Source: Ceratobasidium sp. AG-K
Taxonomy: Eukaryota; Basidiomycota; Agaricomycetes; Cantharellales; Ceratobasidiaceae
Length of the DNA stretch: 64,000 bases
Assembly: GCA_037039685.1 (NCBI GenBank)
Contig: JAWNGF010000004.1
Location: forward strand, 5,084,001 to 5,148,000
Reading direction: 5' to 3'
Shown here: positions 1 through 7,800 of the stretch, piece by piece
How the letters are laid out: each line of letters starts with the position of its first letter
How positions within the stretch are numbered: position 1 is the stretch's first letter
Translations under genes and position numbers: made by a program
The notes under the pieces: generated by a model
Database searches by the model: none
What the model saw: only the letters and a program-made list of their open reading frames with translations
Told to the model about the DNA's origin: nothing

Positions 1-175
1 GAACAGACATGACTCGTACAAAGCACAGCCGCGTTACACAGTGTAACACATAACCACAAGAAGGTGGCAACGCGGCAGGAAAGAAAAGGGGAAGAGACAA
101 AACAAAGAACAAACACAAGAGACGAGAGAGGATGAGACGCAGACAAGTCCGATGGCGAGAGCATGGCTCACGACA
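1..175 (-). repeat. 3' LTR of element C (partial, cut by window start)
   Basis: Position 1 aligns with 13901 and 175 with 14075 of the other LTR, with three differences (all CG to CA). On the minus strand the LTR starts TGTCGTGAGC, preceded by a purine tract. The rest of this LTR lies left of the window. Confidence 0.9.
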
Positions 176-220
176 TTACTCCCCCTTTAAGGTCCTTGAG
201 GGGAACCCAAAAGGTCCAAT

Positions 221-985
221 CTACTGCACCCAACAGTCCTTGTTGGCCTTTTTGACTAGGGTGTTGACCTCGTCCTCCTCTTCCTCCGTAAGATCAATGG
301 GGTTGAACACAGTGTTACCTGGTTCATCGCAGTGCTCCTCCCACTTCTCCCAGGTCTTCTCGTCCATCCAGTCCGCCTTGGACCAGTCCATAACCCTCTC
401 CTGCTCCTCCACATGGTCCTTGTCCCATTGTCGTACGTCTGGCTCAACCTCCTCCCATTGTGACAAGTCTGCATTCTTCTCCTGCCACCAGAATGGCTTC
501 CATTCAAACTTCTCCCTCTGGTAGCGTCCCCGCTCCATCCTCCAATCCGCCAAGTCTGCCTCGAAGTTCTTGTCCCATGCGTCAGCCCATTGAGGCCTCA
601 GAGTGGGAGGACGGCCTTCGTATCCTGGGACCCATTTGCTGCTGTAGGCTCCTTCTTGTCCCCATTTGACCACCCCGAGCTTGTGCATGGATAGTAGCAC
701 GGCTTCGGACACCTGGAAGGCTGCGCATCCTTGGCATATGTAGATGTCTTTTTGCTGGAGCTGCATGCGTGTTGGCCACTTTTTGCCAACCCATTCAAAT
801 TCCCCCAGGTCGGAGTGCAGGATGTTGTTGGATGCACGGAATTGGAGCCGCCCTGGACTCTGCTGGGACCTTTTGAAGACGTAGAGGGTTGCTCCTGAGT
901 CAAGGATGCGGGCCGTATGGAAGGCTGGCCCGTCGAGCACGCGGACAAGGTTGTTGGCAATGGTGGCACGGGAGACGGCGGGCAT
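221..985 (-). CDS. ORF3 of element C: acidic, Trp-rich protein with a Y-x-C-x-G-C motif and an IDLT motif
   Basis: This is a 254-codon reading frame downstream of the chromodomain of element C, on the element's coding strand and in the -1 frame relative to the pol tail it overlaps. I chose the ATG at 985 because the homologous ORFs in D and E also begin Met-Pro; an in-frame ATG-less extension exists upstream. A Y-I-C-Q-G-C motif lies at about residues 82-87 and matches Y-H-C-C-G-C in the ORF3 of element D, suggesting a shared metal-binding or disulfide module. The second half is highly charged with regularly spaced tryptophans (probably helical), then an IDLT stretch followed by acidic residues near the C terminus, like a SUMO-interacting motif. 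It is not disrupted, although gag and pol of this copy are. Function unknown; the SUMO link is inference. Confidence 0.65.
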   Translation of the reverse strand: MPAVSRATIANNLVRVLDGPAFHTARILDSGATLYVFKRSQQSPGRLQFRASNNILHSDLGEFEWVGKKWPTRMQLQQKDIYICQGCAAFQVSEAVLLSMHKLGVVKWGQEGAYSSKWVPGYEGRPPTLRPQWADAWDKNFEADLADWRMERGRYQREKFEWKPFWWQEKNADLSQWEEVEPDVRQWDKDHVEEQERVMDWSKADWMDEKTWEKWEEHCDEPGNTVFNPIDLTEEEEDEVNTLVKKANKDCWVQ

Positions 986-1111
986 ACTGTGCAAAAAAGG
1001 TTTAAAGCGTTAAGTGTGTAGTGCAAGTTGGAGTGTGAGCAAGTTCTGCAAGTTGTGTTGTTGTCCCGTTCCGCCCTCCCTTTAATACTTCTTGTTTCGT
1101 AGTTTGATGGT
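598..1111 (-). pseudogene. C-terminal tail of element C pol frame, right of the B insertion
   Basis: After removing B and one copy of the duplication, the pol frame runs from 8231 into 1111 without a shift and stays open to 598. This tail is Ser/Thr/Pro/Gln-rich, has no recognisable domain and overlaps ORF3 in another frame. It may be only the shadow of ORF3 rather than selected protein. Confidence 0.6.
1080..1087 (-). promoter_or_regulatory. TATA-like box upstream of C ORF3
   Basis: TATTAAAG on the minus strand starts 102 nt before the ORF3 ATG at 985. The intervening leader is A/C/T-rich, as in fungal 5' leaders. Elements B and E have TATAAAAG and TATTAAAG at 99 and 102 nt. A promoter role is inference. 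Confidence 0.35.
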
Positions 1112-1116
1112 GTTGG

Positions 1117-1541
1117 TGTCACGACCTTTTCCTTTTCTCTCTTCTGTGTTCTGTTTGGCTCGTGTTTGGTCTCGTTCTCCTCGCCTTGGCGCATATAGTC
1201 GCCTTTATGTAAGCCATGACCGCGGGACATGCCTGCCTGGCTAGTCCCAGTTTTCCCTTGGCGTCCATGGACTTATCACGTTCCCTTTGTTCTGTCCTCG
1301 CTTCCCTCGGACTCTTGCCTTTTCTCCTTTTGTCTTCCCTTGTCGCCTGCTCTCTATTGTACATAGCCACAGTAGTTAGTATATATACCAGCGACACAAG
1401 TCTTGCCCCCACAAGACTTGTTCTCTTGTTGTTTTCCCCTCACACAATCGCGTGACTCACTTAGGCCTTAGTTGCCGCCCCAACCCCCATCATCACTACC
1501 TGTGGAGTCTCGGCCTCCAAGGTTTGGCTAGGGTTGTGACA
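1117..1541 (+). repeat. 5' LTR of element B
   Basis: 425 bp, TG...CA ends, matching 7801-8225 base for base on reading. Preceded by the GTTGG duplication at 1112-1116. Contains 18 CpG dinucleotides by hand count, unlike the CpG-poor LTRs of the related element E. Confidence 0.95.
1380..1387 (+). promoter_or_regulatory. TATA box in B 5' LTR
   Basis: TATATATA in the second half of the LTR, the usual place for the core promoter that starts the genomic RNA. AT-rich boxes sit at comparable places in the other LTRs (for example TATATATA in D and TATATAAA in F). Confidence 0.5.
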
Positions 1542-1949
1542 CTAGAACAAGTCTTGTCGCCTTCGCCGCGGATACAGCCCTCATCGCTGTCGGAACCAGG
1601 TTTATCATCACCGGGATATCTCTGAGCAATTGCACACCCTTCACCATTGATAGCTAATACCCCTATATCTCCCCTGCATCATTTACACGTCGAGGCATAT
1701 TGCAGCTCGCATCCATTAGCCTGTTGAAGACGTCCCCTATCCTCTGATATCACTGAGCCGTTGCCACCTAATCAGGAAGCGCCGCTTACATATTCTATTG
1801 GAACAAGGACCTCTGAGACCCTCGCCTTGAACCTACCGTCGACTAGGTTCCCCCTACTTATCCATCTCTACCCAGGGGATTTTCTCTTCACCAACAAGTA
1901 CTAGCCATATTTGGTCGCAGCGCACCAGGAAGCGCATTTATTATAGCTC
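1542..1949 (+). other. Untranslated leader of element B
   Basis: About 400 bp between the 5' LTR and the gag ATG, without an open frame. It should contain the primer-binding site and packaging signals. I could not match the first bases after the LTR to a tRNA 3' end. Element E has a homologous leader at 23159-23573. Confidence 0.6.
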
Positions 1950-3632
1950 ATGTCAATCTACCCAGGAGAGGGATCAGTGGCAGGACGCATCAGAACAACC
2001 TTTGGTCTAGGCCGATCTACATCCCAAGTTCCAAGTGCAACCAACATCATGTCCGGTGATGCAGGGACCAGTCAATTGGATCCTACAGTCCAGGGAACGG
2101 AGTCACATCAAGTTTCCTTTGGTGTTGGAGCCCCAGCGGCTACATCATCTCCGCCCAATGCAAATCGCGATAACGCCTCCATGCGCACTGGGGATCTTCA
2201 CCCCCCAGAAGCTAGTGGACGAGTGGAGACGATACCATCGGACCAATATATCGAAGACCAGTTGGAAAATGGTCAATGGTACAACAATTGCGGAACCACT
2301 AATGAAGACATTGCCGTGTTCCTACTCGAAATAGCGCGACGAATCGAAATCACGAACAGACGCGTTGACAACATTCATCAATGGGTACTCTGGAATGCAG
2401 GAGATGGCGACCTCAACCTACAAAGTATTCAGGCCACTCAAGCCGATGTTCAAACAAATCAAGCGCTCCTCAATACCATGCAGAACAACATGGACATTCT
2501 AATTCTTCAAGCAGGAGGGCGCGCTTACCAACCTCGTAACCAAGGAACAGGAGCAAATCCTGGCGTATCGCAACCCCCGGGTGGGACTCCCCTCAATCAA
2601 CAAGCACTAGGAAGGTCCACTGGACGATTCACACTTGGTTCAGCTCCCGTCGCCACTCAGGGTATAACCCCCACTGCTCCTCGAACGGCTAAAAAGAGTT
2701 CAGCCAGCAAACCTCCCGAATACAATGGCGAACGCGGTCAGAAGGCTAGGGACTTTACCTTCGCCTGTAACCTCTACATCAGTACTTCGGAGTTGCGTTA
2801 CGATACAGTAGATCAGCAGATCCTCTTTGTTGTTTCGTACCTAAGGGGGGAAGCCAGGGAATGGATTCGCCCATTCCTTGAGAAAGAAATGTCTGGCATC
2901 CCTCAACCTATCCTTAACGACATGACCCTTTTCGAGGAAGCCTTCGAGGAAGCCTTTGGCGAAGTAGAGCAAGCGGAAGTTTATCGGCAAAAATATCGAA
3001 ATCTGAAACAAACCAAGTCAGTGGTCGACTACATTTCGAATTTCCGAACCTATTCCAGCGCCTTGGGTTACAATGAGGCCACCCTCAAAGACGATTTTTA
3101 CTCAGGGCTCAAAGACGAAATCCAGGACGTCATGTCAATTCAGAGCATTGATCGCCACATCATTTCCCTCACACAGTTGATGAATCACGCGTCTAGGATT
3201 GATGCAAGCCTTATTGCACAAAATCTGGAGAAAAAGGCCAAGGGCCTGGAGAAGGCGACATCAAGCGGAACCTTCAAGAAGGTGACCACGAGCGCAACAG
3301 CGCAGAAGACACAATTCAAGGAGGGAGACAGGGTGTATACCATGGGACCAAAGGGCGCAACCAGGGGACAAATTACAAAAATTGGGAACAACAAGAAGGG
3401 CTTCAAAATTCCCACCATCAAATGGGAAGATGGCTCTGAGAGCGAACTCCAATTCCCCTACCTTCGCCTAAACACCCGCACGGTCGCAGGAATTGAAATG
3501 GCAGCAACCAGTAGTTCAGAACTCACTTGTTACCGCTGCCAGAAGAAGGGCCACATCGCGAAAAATTGCGTCGTCAAGATAGCCGCTCTGGAAGAAGTCT
3601 CTGATGAGGAGTCGGGAAAAGGCAGTGTCTGA
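1950..3632 (+). CDS. gag: Gag polyprotein of element B
   Basis: 560-residue structural protein that would form the cytoplasmic virus-like particle and bind element RNA. The N-terminal third is low-complexity and polar. The middle (about residues 250-420) has the helical Ty3-type capsid pattern, with a conserved Arg-Gly-Glu-Ala-x-x-Trp stretch. A basic linker follows, then a single CCHC zinc knuckle (C-Y-R-C...H...C, about residues 527-540). The start is the first ATG after the leader. The 3' end carries an in-frame GGGAAAA heptamer 12 nt before the stop and overlaps the pol frame by 25 nt. The homologue in E is broken by TGA codons and a frameshift. Confidence 0.93.
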   Translation: MSIYPGEGSVAGRIRTTFGLGRSTSQVPSATNIMSGDAGTSQLDPTVQGTESHQVSFGVGAPAATSSPPNANRDNASMRTGDLHPPEASGRVETIPSDQYIEDQLENGQWYNNCGTTNEDIAVFLLEIARRIEITNRRVDNIHQWVLWNAGDGDLNLQSIQATQADVQTNQALLNTMQNNMDILILQAGGRAYQPRNQGTGANPGVSQPPGGTPLNQQALGRSTGRFTLGSAPVATQGITPTAPRTAKKSSASKPPEYNGERGQKARDFTFACNLYISTSELRYDTVDQQILFVVSYLRGEAREWIRPFLEKEMSGIPQPILNDMTLFEEAFEEAFGEVEQAEVYRQKYRNLKQTKSVVDYISNFRTYSSALGYNEATLKDDFYSGLKDEIQDVMSIQSIDRHIISLTQLMNHASRIDASLIAQNLEKKAKGLEKATSSGTFKKVTTSATAQKTQFKEGDRVYTMGPKGATRGQITKIGNNKKGFKIPTIKWEDGSESELQFPYLRLNTRTVAGIEMAATSSSELTCYRCQKKGHIAKNCVVKIAALEEVSDEESGKGSV

Positions 3633-3658
3633 AGGGAGCATCAGGCGCCCTGAAGACA
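3614..3658 (+). promoter_or_regulatory. Programmed -1 ribosomal frameshift signal, gag-pol of B
   Basis: Slippery heptamer G-GGA-AAA (3614-3620) in the gag frame fits X-XXY-YYZ. A 5-nt spacer (GGCAG) is followed by a stem-loop: TGTCT (3626-3630) pairs with AGACA (3654-3658), and GGG (3634-3636) can pair with CCC (3648-3650). The pol frame is open from 3608, overlapping gag, and is in -1. The roughly 50 nt from the heptamer onward are identical in element E, although the flanks have diverged. Frameshifting itself is inferred. Confidence 0.75.
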
Positions 3659-3676
3659 GAATTAGATCGTGTTGCC

Positions 3677-6600
3677 ATGGAGAATCGTAATCAGTCTGTA
3701 AACAAATTATATCTATGTTCCACCGAATACGCAGACCAACTCCGTGTGCCGATAACGATCGAAAGCCTGAAAAACCTTATCACCGTTGCTATGATTGATT
3801 CCGGCGCCTCCGGGAACTTCATCAATTCTGAATATGTCTCTAAACACAAAATCCCTACAAAAAAGAAAAAAGTGGCACGACGGGTACAAGTTATAGATGG
3901 ACGCCCAATTGCAAATGGACTAATCGAGCGGGAAGCAACTTTCCATGTCATCATGAATGATCACGTCGAAGAAATCACATGCGACGTGGCACCCTTAGGA
4001 CGGCACACTGTGGTCTTGGGAATCCCTTGGTTGAAGAAGCATAACCCTCAAATCAATTGGTCAAAAGGGACATTGGAGTTCAACTCGGAGTTCTGCGTGT
4101 CGGAATGCCTGTGTGAAGATCTCAACGCCATAGAAGGGGGAATAGTGGGAAAACTTCCCAACGAATACCTTGAATTCCAGGATGTCTTTGTCGCCAAGGA
4201 GGTGGATAAGCTTCCCCCTCACCGGCCCTATGATCTCAAAATTGAACTCGAATCTGGTGCAAAACCCAAAATTGGGGTTGTTTACTCATTAACCAAGGAG
4301 GAAGATAGAATCCTAAAGGCCTGGATCGACGAGAACCTGGAAAAAGGCTTCATTGTTCCCTCAACTTCTCAATGGGCATCACCAGTTATGTTTGTCCGCC
4401 GTCACGACATCGATGGCGTACCCCAACCACCAAGATTATGCATGGATTATCGGTACCTTAACAGGTGGACAAAGAAGAACCGATACCCCCTACCCCGAAC
4501 GGATGACCTAATTGAGCGAGTCAAAGGGGCCAAGATCTTTACCAAATTAGATCTGAAATCGGGCTACAACCTAGTCAGGGTCGCAGAAGAAGACGTATAC
4601 AAAACGGCCTTTAGAACTAAATATGGCCTGTTTGAAACCAAAGTCATGCCATTTGGCCTGACCAATGCTCCAGCAACGTTCCAGAATATGATGGACATGG
4701 AGTTCAGGGACATTAAAGGAGTCTACGTGGAAATCTACATTGATGACATCTTAATCTTCTCCAAAGAACCTGAAGAACATCCATCTCATGTGAAAGAAGT
4801 ACTTCGTCGACTACAATGCCTGGGTCTATATTGCTCCCTCAAGAAGTGTTCGTTCCATATTTCAAAGGTTGACTATCTGGGTCTGGTAATCTCGGGAGAA
4901 GTTGTTGAAATGCAAGAAGAAAAGGTGTCGGCGATCAAGAGGTGGCCCGTTCCCAAAAACGTTACAGATGTACAAACATTCCTAGGGTTTGCAAACTTCT
5001 ATCGGCGATTTATCCAAGGCTATACCCACATAGCGCGACCTCTCTATGACTTAACAATGAAAGGGAAACCCTGGGAATGGACCAAGGAAACACAGGCCAG
5101 CTTTGAGCGAATAATTCAAGAATTCCAACAAGCACCGATACTACTGCAACCGGATCAAGAAAAGGGATTCATCATTGAGTGCGATGCATCAGACAAGGCC
5201 ACAGGAGCAGTCCTCAGCCAATATGGGACGGATAGCAAACTTCACCCTGTCGCCTTCATGTCCAAAAGCCTGTCACCAGCGGAGCGGAACTACGATATTT
5301 TTGATAAGGAACTTTTGGCAATCATTAAGGCCTTTAAAGAATGGCGCCATCTATTGGAAGGAACTGAAATTCCGGTACTACTTATTACCGATCACAAGAA
5401 TCTGGAATATTTTATGACATCAAAAGTCCTTACCAAGCGACAGAACAGATGGGCCGTCTTCCTGTCAGAATTCAATTTCCAGATCAAGTATCGGGCTGGC
5501 GGACTTAATGGAAAAGCCGATGCACTCAGCCGACGAAGCGACCATGACCTAGAAGGGGGAGTAGTCCCTCAAAAACCTTTGCTCGCTCCCCACATCTTCA
5601 TCAATTCGGCAGAAGAATCACCTACTGGCATGGCATCAACAGCGGAAATTCATTCTTCCATTCAGAAGCAACTGCCAAGTGACGAATACACCCAGTCCAT
5701 TTGGGCCTTCCTCAGCAATCGACCCGAGAAAGCACCCGCTACAGTTCAAAAGGAATTCGAAGATTGGACAATTCGGAATAACCTGCTGTATAGGAAGGGG
5801 CGGATCTATGTTCCCAACAACAACGAGACGAAACGACAAATCCTGGAGCTACACCACGACAACAAGGCAGCCGGTCACATGGGACAAGCCAAGACTTTGG
5901 AATTAATCAAGCGGGAATATTGGTGGCCATCAATGAAGGCATTCATTAACAAATACGTGTCATCTTGCGATTTGTGCCAACGAAGCAAACCGATCAATCA
6001 GCGCCCCCTAGGAGAATTGCAACCTCTGGAACTTCCCTCTAAACCTTGGCAACACATCTCGGTTATCATGATTGTCAAACTACCCCTATCAAGGAGCCTA
6101 GACTCCATTTTGGTCATTGTCGATACGCTCACTAAAATGGCACATTTCATCCCCTGTACCGAGAAGACCACGTCCCCAAAGCTAGCAGAACTCTTCATGG
6201 AACATTGTTGGAAGTTGCATGGTACTCCAGAGACTGTTGTATCAGATCGAGGCCCCACCTTTGCGTCAAAATTCATGAAGGAGCTCTATCAGGCCCTGAA
6301 GATTAGACCCAGACTCTCCACAGCCTATCACCCTGAGACGGATGGCCAAACGGAACGAATCAATCAGATGATAGAAGCCTTTTTGAGAACCTATGTGTCG
6401 TTCAGGCAGCATGACTGGGCTTCTCTGCTTCCCTTTGCCGAATTTGCTTACAACAATTCCTTCCACTCAAGTATTGGCATGACCCCTTTCTTTGCCAACA
6501 CGGCACGACATCCTTCCATAGATGGTACACCAGTGGAAGATGGCTCAGTTCCGGAAGCCTCGGCTCATGCTCAACGCATCCATGACAATCTGGAAGAAGC

Positions 6601-7660
6601 TAAGGCAAGCCTGACCTTGAGCAAGGAACAAGATAAGGAATACGCGGATCAACGGCGCCGTGGGGATCCTTTCATCATTGGAGATAAAGTTTGGCTCAGT
6701 CACGATCACATTCCTTCAAACCGGCCATCAATCAAACTCTCTCATAAGCGTTTGGGCCCCTTCACAATCTTGGAAGCAATCGGAAAAAACGCGTACAAAC
6801 TGGAACTTCCTCCATCCATGACCATACACCCAGTAGTCAATGTATCTCGCCTTGCCAAGTACGAAGAAGATGAGATTGAGGGACGTGTTGTCAAGCCACC
6901 ACCATCAATTGAGACACCTGAAGGAGAAGAGGAATACGAGGTTGAAACCATTCAAAGTTCCAAAATAGAGAAAGGCATCCTGAAGTATCTTGTCAAATGG
7001 AAAGGCTACACAACGGAACACGATTCGTGGGAACCCTTGGGAAACCTTGGTAACGCATCAGAACTCATTAGCGAATTCCACAGGGAACATCCAGAAGCCA
7101 TCAAGGAAGTTCCCAAAGTTACGAGGAAGCGCCGCCATGAGGAAACAAAGGGTAATTCGGCCGCCGAAGAAAAAGAGGAACAGCCCAGCCGTCGTGCAAA
7201 GCGTATAAAAGAGGCAGCGGGAGTCCTAGTCCCTCATCAACAAGTTCTTACTTCGGTTCCTCTTGCGCTTAAACCACCTACTCGTACATCCACTTCGGCG
7301 CCATGTCTTGCTTCGCCAACACCACTGTCTGCGTCTACAACGACGCCTTCACCTGCTCAGCCTCTTTCAAGAGGTCCCTCACTTGCGTCAACCTCGAGGA
7401 AGGATTGTACTGGCACGACGGACTCCGCCAGTCATTCTACTTCATCATTTCTGCACGCTATGAGCGCTCTCGCCCCCGCCGCTCCTTCTGCGGTATGCCC
7501 CTTGTCCGCTGGCGCAACTGGCTGGCCCACGACATGGCCGACATCCACGATCACGTCGAGATCGTCAACGCCTACCGCAAAGCCAGGGCTCGGGCTTGCA
7601 CCGAATACATCGACCTCACCGAGGAGGAGCCCGATCAGCAGGATGCCATCGTCGACTTGA
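3677..7660 (+). CDS. pol: Pol polyprotein of element B (protease, RT, RNase H, integrase, chromodomain)
   Basis: 1,327 codons from the first ATG. The frame is open from 3608, so it is probably made as a Gag-Pol fusion by -1 frameshift. Domains in order: aspartic protease (D41-S-G); reverse transcriptase with the Y-I-D-D catalytic box at about 354-357; RNase H; integrase zinc region (H-H near 725, C-x2-C near 764); integrase core with Asp near 815, Asp near 856 and Glu near 892 (35 residues between the last two, DD35E); chromodomain at about 1087-1140 with the V-K-W-K-G-Y core. The last ~130 residues are Ser/Thr/Pro-rich and overlap ORF3. Length and order are typical of Ty3/gypsy chromoviruses, and no inactivating change was seen. 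Confidence 0.95.
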   Translation: MENRNQSVNKLYLCSTEYADQLRVPITIESLKNLITVAMIDSGASGNFINSEYVSKHKIPTKKKKVARRVQVIDGRPIANGLIEREATFHVIMNDHVEEITCDVAPLGRHTVVLGIPWLKKHNPQINWSKGTLEFNSEFCVSECLCEDLNAIEGGIVGKLPNEYLEFQDVFVAKEVDKLPPHRPYDLKIELESGAKPKIGVVYSLTKEEDRILKAWIDENLEKGFIVPSTSQWASPVMFVRRHDIDGVPQPPRLCMDYRYLNRWTKKNRYPLPRTDDLIERVKGAKIFTKLDLKSGYNLVRVAEEDVYKTAFRTKYGLFETKVMPFGLTNAPATFQNMMDMEFRDIKGVYVEIYIDDILIFSKEPEEHPSHVKEVLRRLQCLGLYCSLKKCSFHISKVDYLGLVISGEVVEMQEEKVSAIKRWPVPKNVTDVQTFLGFANFYRRFIQGYTHIARPLYDLTMKGKPWEWTKETQASFERIIQEFQQAPILLQPDQEKGFIIECDASDKATGAVLSQYGTDSKLHPVAFMSKSLSPAERNYDIFDKELLAIIKAFKEWRHLLEGTEIPVLLITDHKNLEYFMTSKVLTKRQNRWAVFLSEFNFQIKYRAGGLNGKADALSRRSDHDLEGGVVPQKPLLAPHIFINSAEESPTGMASTAEIHSSIQKQLPSDEYTQSIWAFLSNRPEKAPATVQKEFEDWTIRNNLLYRKGRIYVPNNNETKRQILELHHDNKAAGHMGQAKTLELIKREYWWPSMKAFINKYVSSCDLCQRSKPINQRPLGELQPLELPSKPWQHISVIMIVKLPLSRSLDSILVIVDTLTKMAHFIPCTEKTTSPKLAELFMEHCWKLHGTPETVVSDRGPTFASKFMKELYQALKIRPRLSTAYHPETDGQTERINQMIEAFLRTYVSFRQHDWASLLPFAEFAYNNSFHSSIGMTPFFANTARHPSIDGTPVEDGSVPEASAHAQRIHDNLEEAKASLTLSKEQDKEYADQRRRGDPFIIGDKVWLSHDHIPSNRPSIKLSHKRLGPFTILEAIGKNAYKLELPPSMTIHPVVNVSRLAKYEEDEIEGRVVKPPPSIETPEGEEEYEVETIQSSKIEKGILKYLVKWKGYTTEHDSWEPLGNLGNASELISEFHREHPEAIKEVPKVTRKRRHEETKGNSAAEEKEEQPSRRAKRIKEAAGVLVPHQQVLTSVPLALKPPTRTSTSAPCLASPTPLSASTTTPSPAQPLSRGPSLASTSRKDCTGTTDSASHSTSSFLHAMSALAPAAPSAVCPLSAGATGWPTTWPTSTITSRSSTPTAKPGLGLAPNTSTSPRRSPISRMPSST
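7204..7211 (+). promoter_or_regulatory. TATA box candidate upstream of B ORF3
   Basis: A perfect TATAAAAG lies inside the pol 3' end, 99 nt before the ORF3 ATG. It also encodes Arg-Ile-Lys of pol, so it may be coincidence. Similar boxes lie at 102 nt in C and E. Confidence 0.4.
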
Positions 7661-7788
7661 CGGATGAGGAGGAGGATTATGGGGTCTGGAAAGGGGTTGG
7701 GTCAGCAGAGGACCCATTGGTGCTGGACAATGGGGAGGAGTTTGTCTTGGTTTCCCCTGTTTCTTCTGATGTCGATGCCCCGGCCTAA
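7303..7788 (+). CDS. ORF3 of element B: small protein with two IDLT/VDLT acidic motifs
   Basis: 161 residues, starting inside pol in the -1 frame (ORF3 frame open only from 7273) and ending immediately before the polypurine tract. The start ATG is in a GCGCC-ATG context also present in E. The N-terminal ~95 residues have scattered Cys and aromatic residues (C-V-Y-N-D, W-R-N-W-L). Residues 102-109 read Y-I-D-L-T-E-E-E and 116-124 V-D-L-T-D-E-E-E-D, matching the hydrophobic-Asp-Leu-Thr-acidic SUMO-interacting motif class. The homologue in E keeps both motifs despite many substitutions. No known domain recognised; role unknown. Expression from an internal promoter or by reinitiation is inference. 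Confidence 0.7.
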   Translation: MSCFANTTVCVYNDAFTCSASFKRSLTCVNLEEGLYWHDGLRQSFYFIISARYERSRPRRSFCGMPLVRWRNWLAHDMADIHDHVEIVNAYRKARARACTEYIDLTEEEPDQQDAIVDLTDEEEDYGVWKGVGSAEDPLVLDNGEEFVLVSPVSSDVDAPA

Positions 7789-7797
7789 AAGGGGGGG
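7787..7797 (+). other. Polypurine tract of element B
   Basis: AAAAGGGGGGG followed by TAG directly before the 3' LTR: the plus-strand primer site expected in an LTR retrotransposon. Confidence 0.8.
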
Positions 7798-7800
7798 TAG

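Noticed and set aside
132..524. Plus-strand 130-codon frame
   Set aside because: It crosses from the C LTR into the antisense of C ORF3 and shows reverse-strand composition only.
1216..1455. 79-codon open frame, repeated identically at 7900-8139
   Set aside because: It lies wholly inside the B LTR and exists twice only because the LTRs are identical; no protein family features.
7270..7303. A second slippery site feeding ribosomes from pol into ORF3
   Set aside because: ORF3 opens only after the TAA at 7270 in B and there is no X-XXY-YYZ heptamer in the interval.
7303..7660. Pol of B as a true 1,327-residue protein with a Ser/Thr/Pro-rich C-terminal domain
   Set aside because: The tail is low-complexity and coincides with ORF3 in another frame in all four elements. 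I kept the frame in the annotation but do not treat the tail as a domain.
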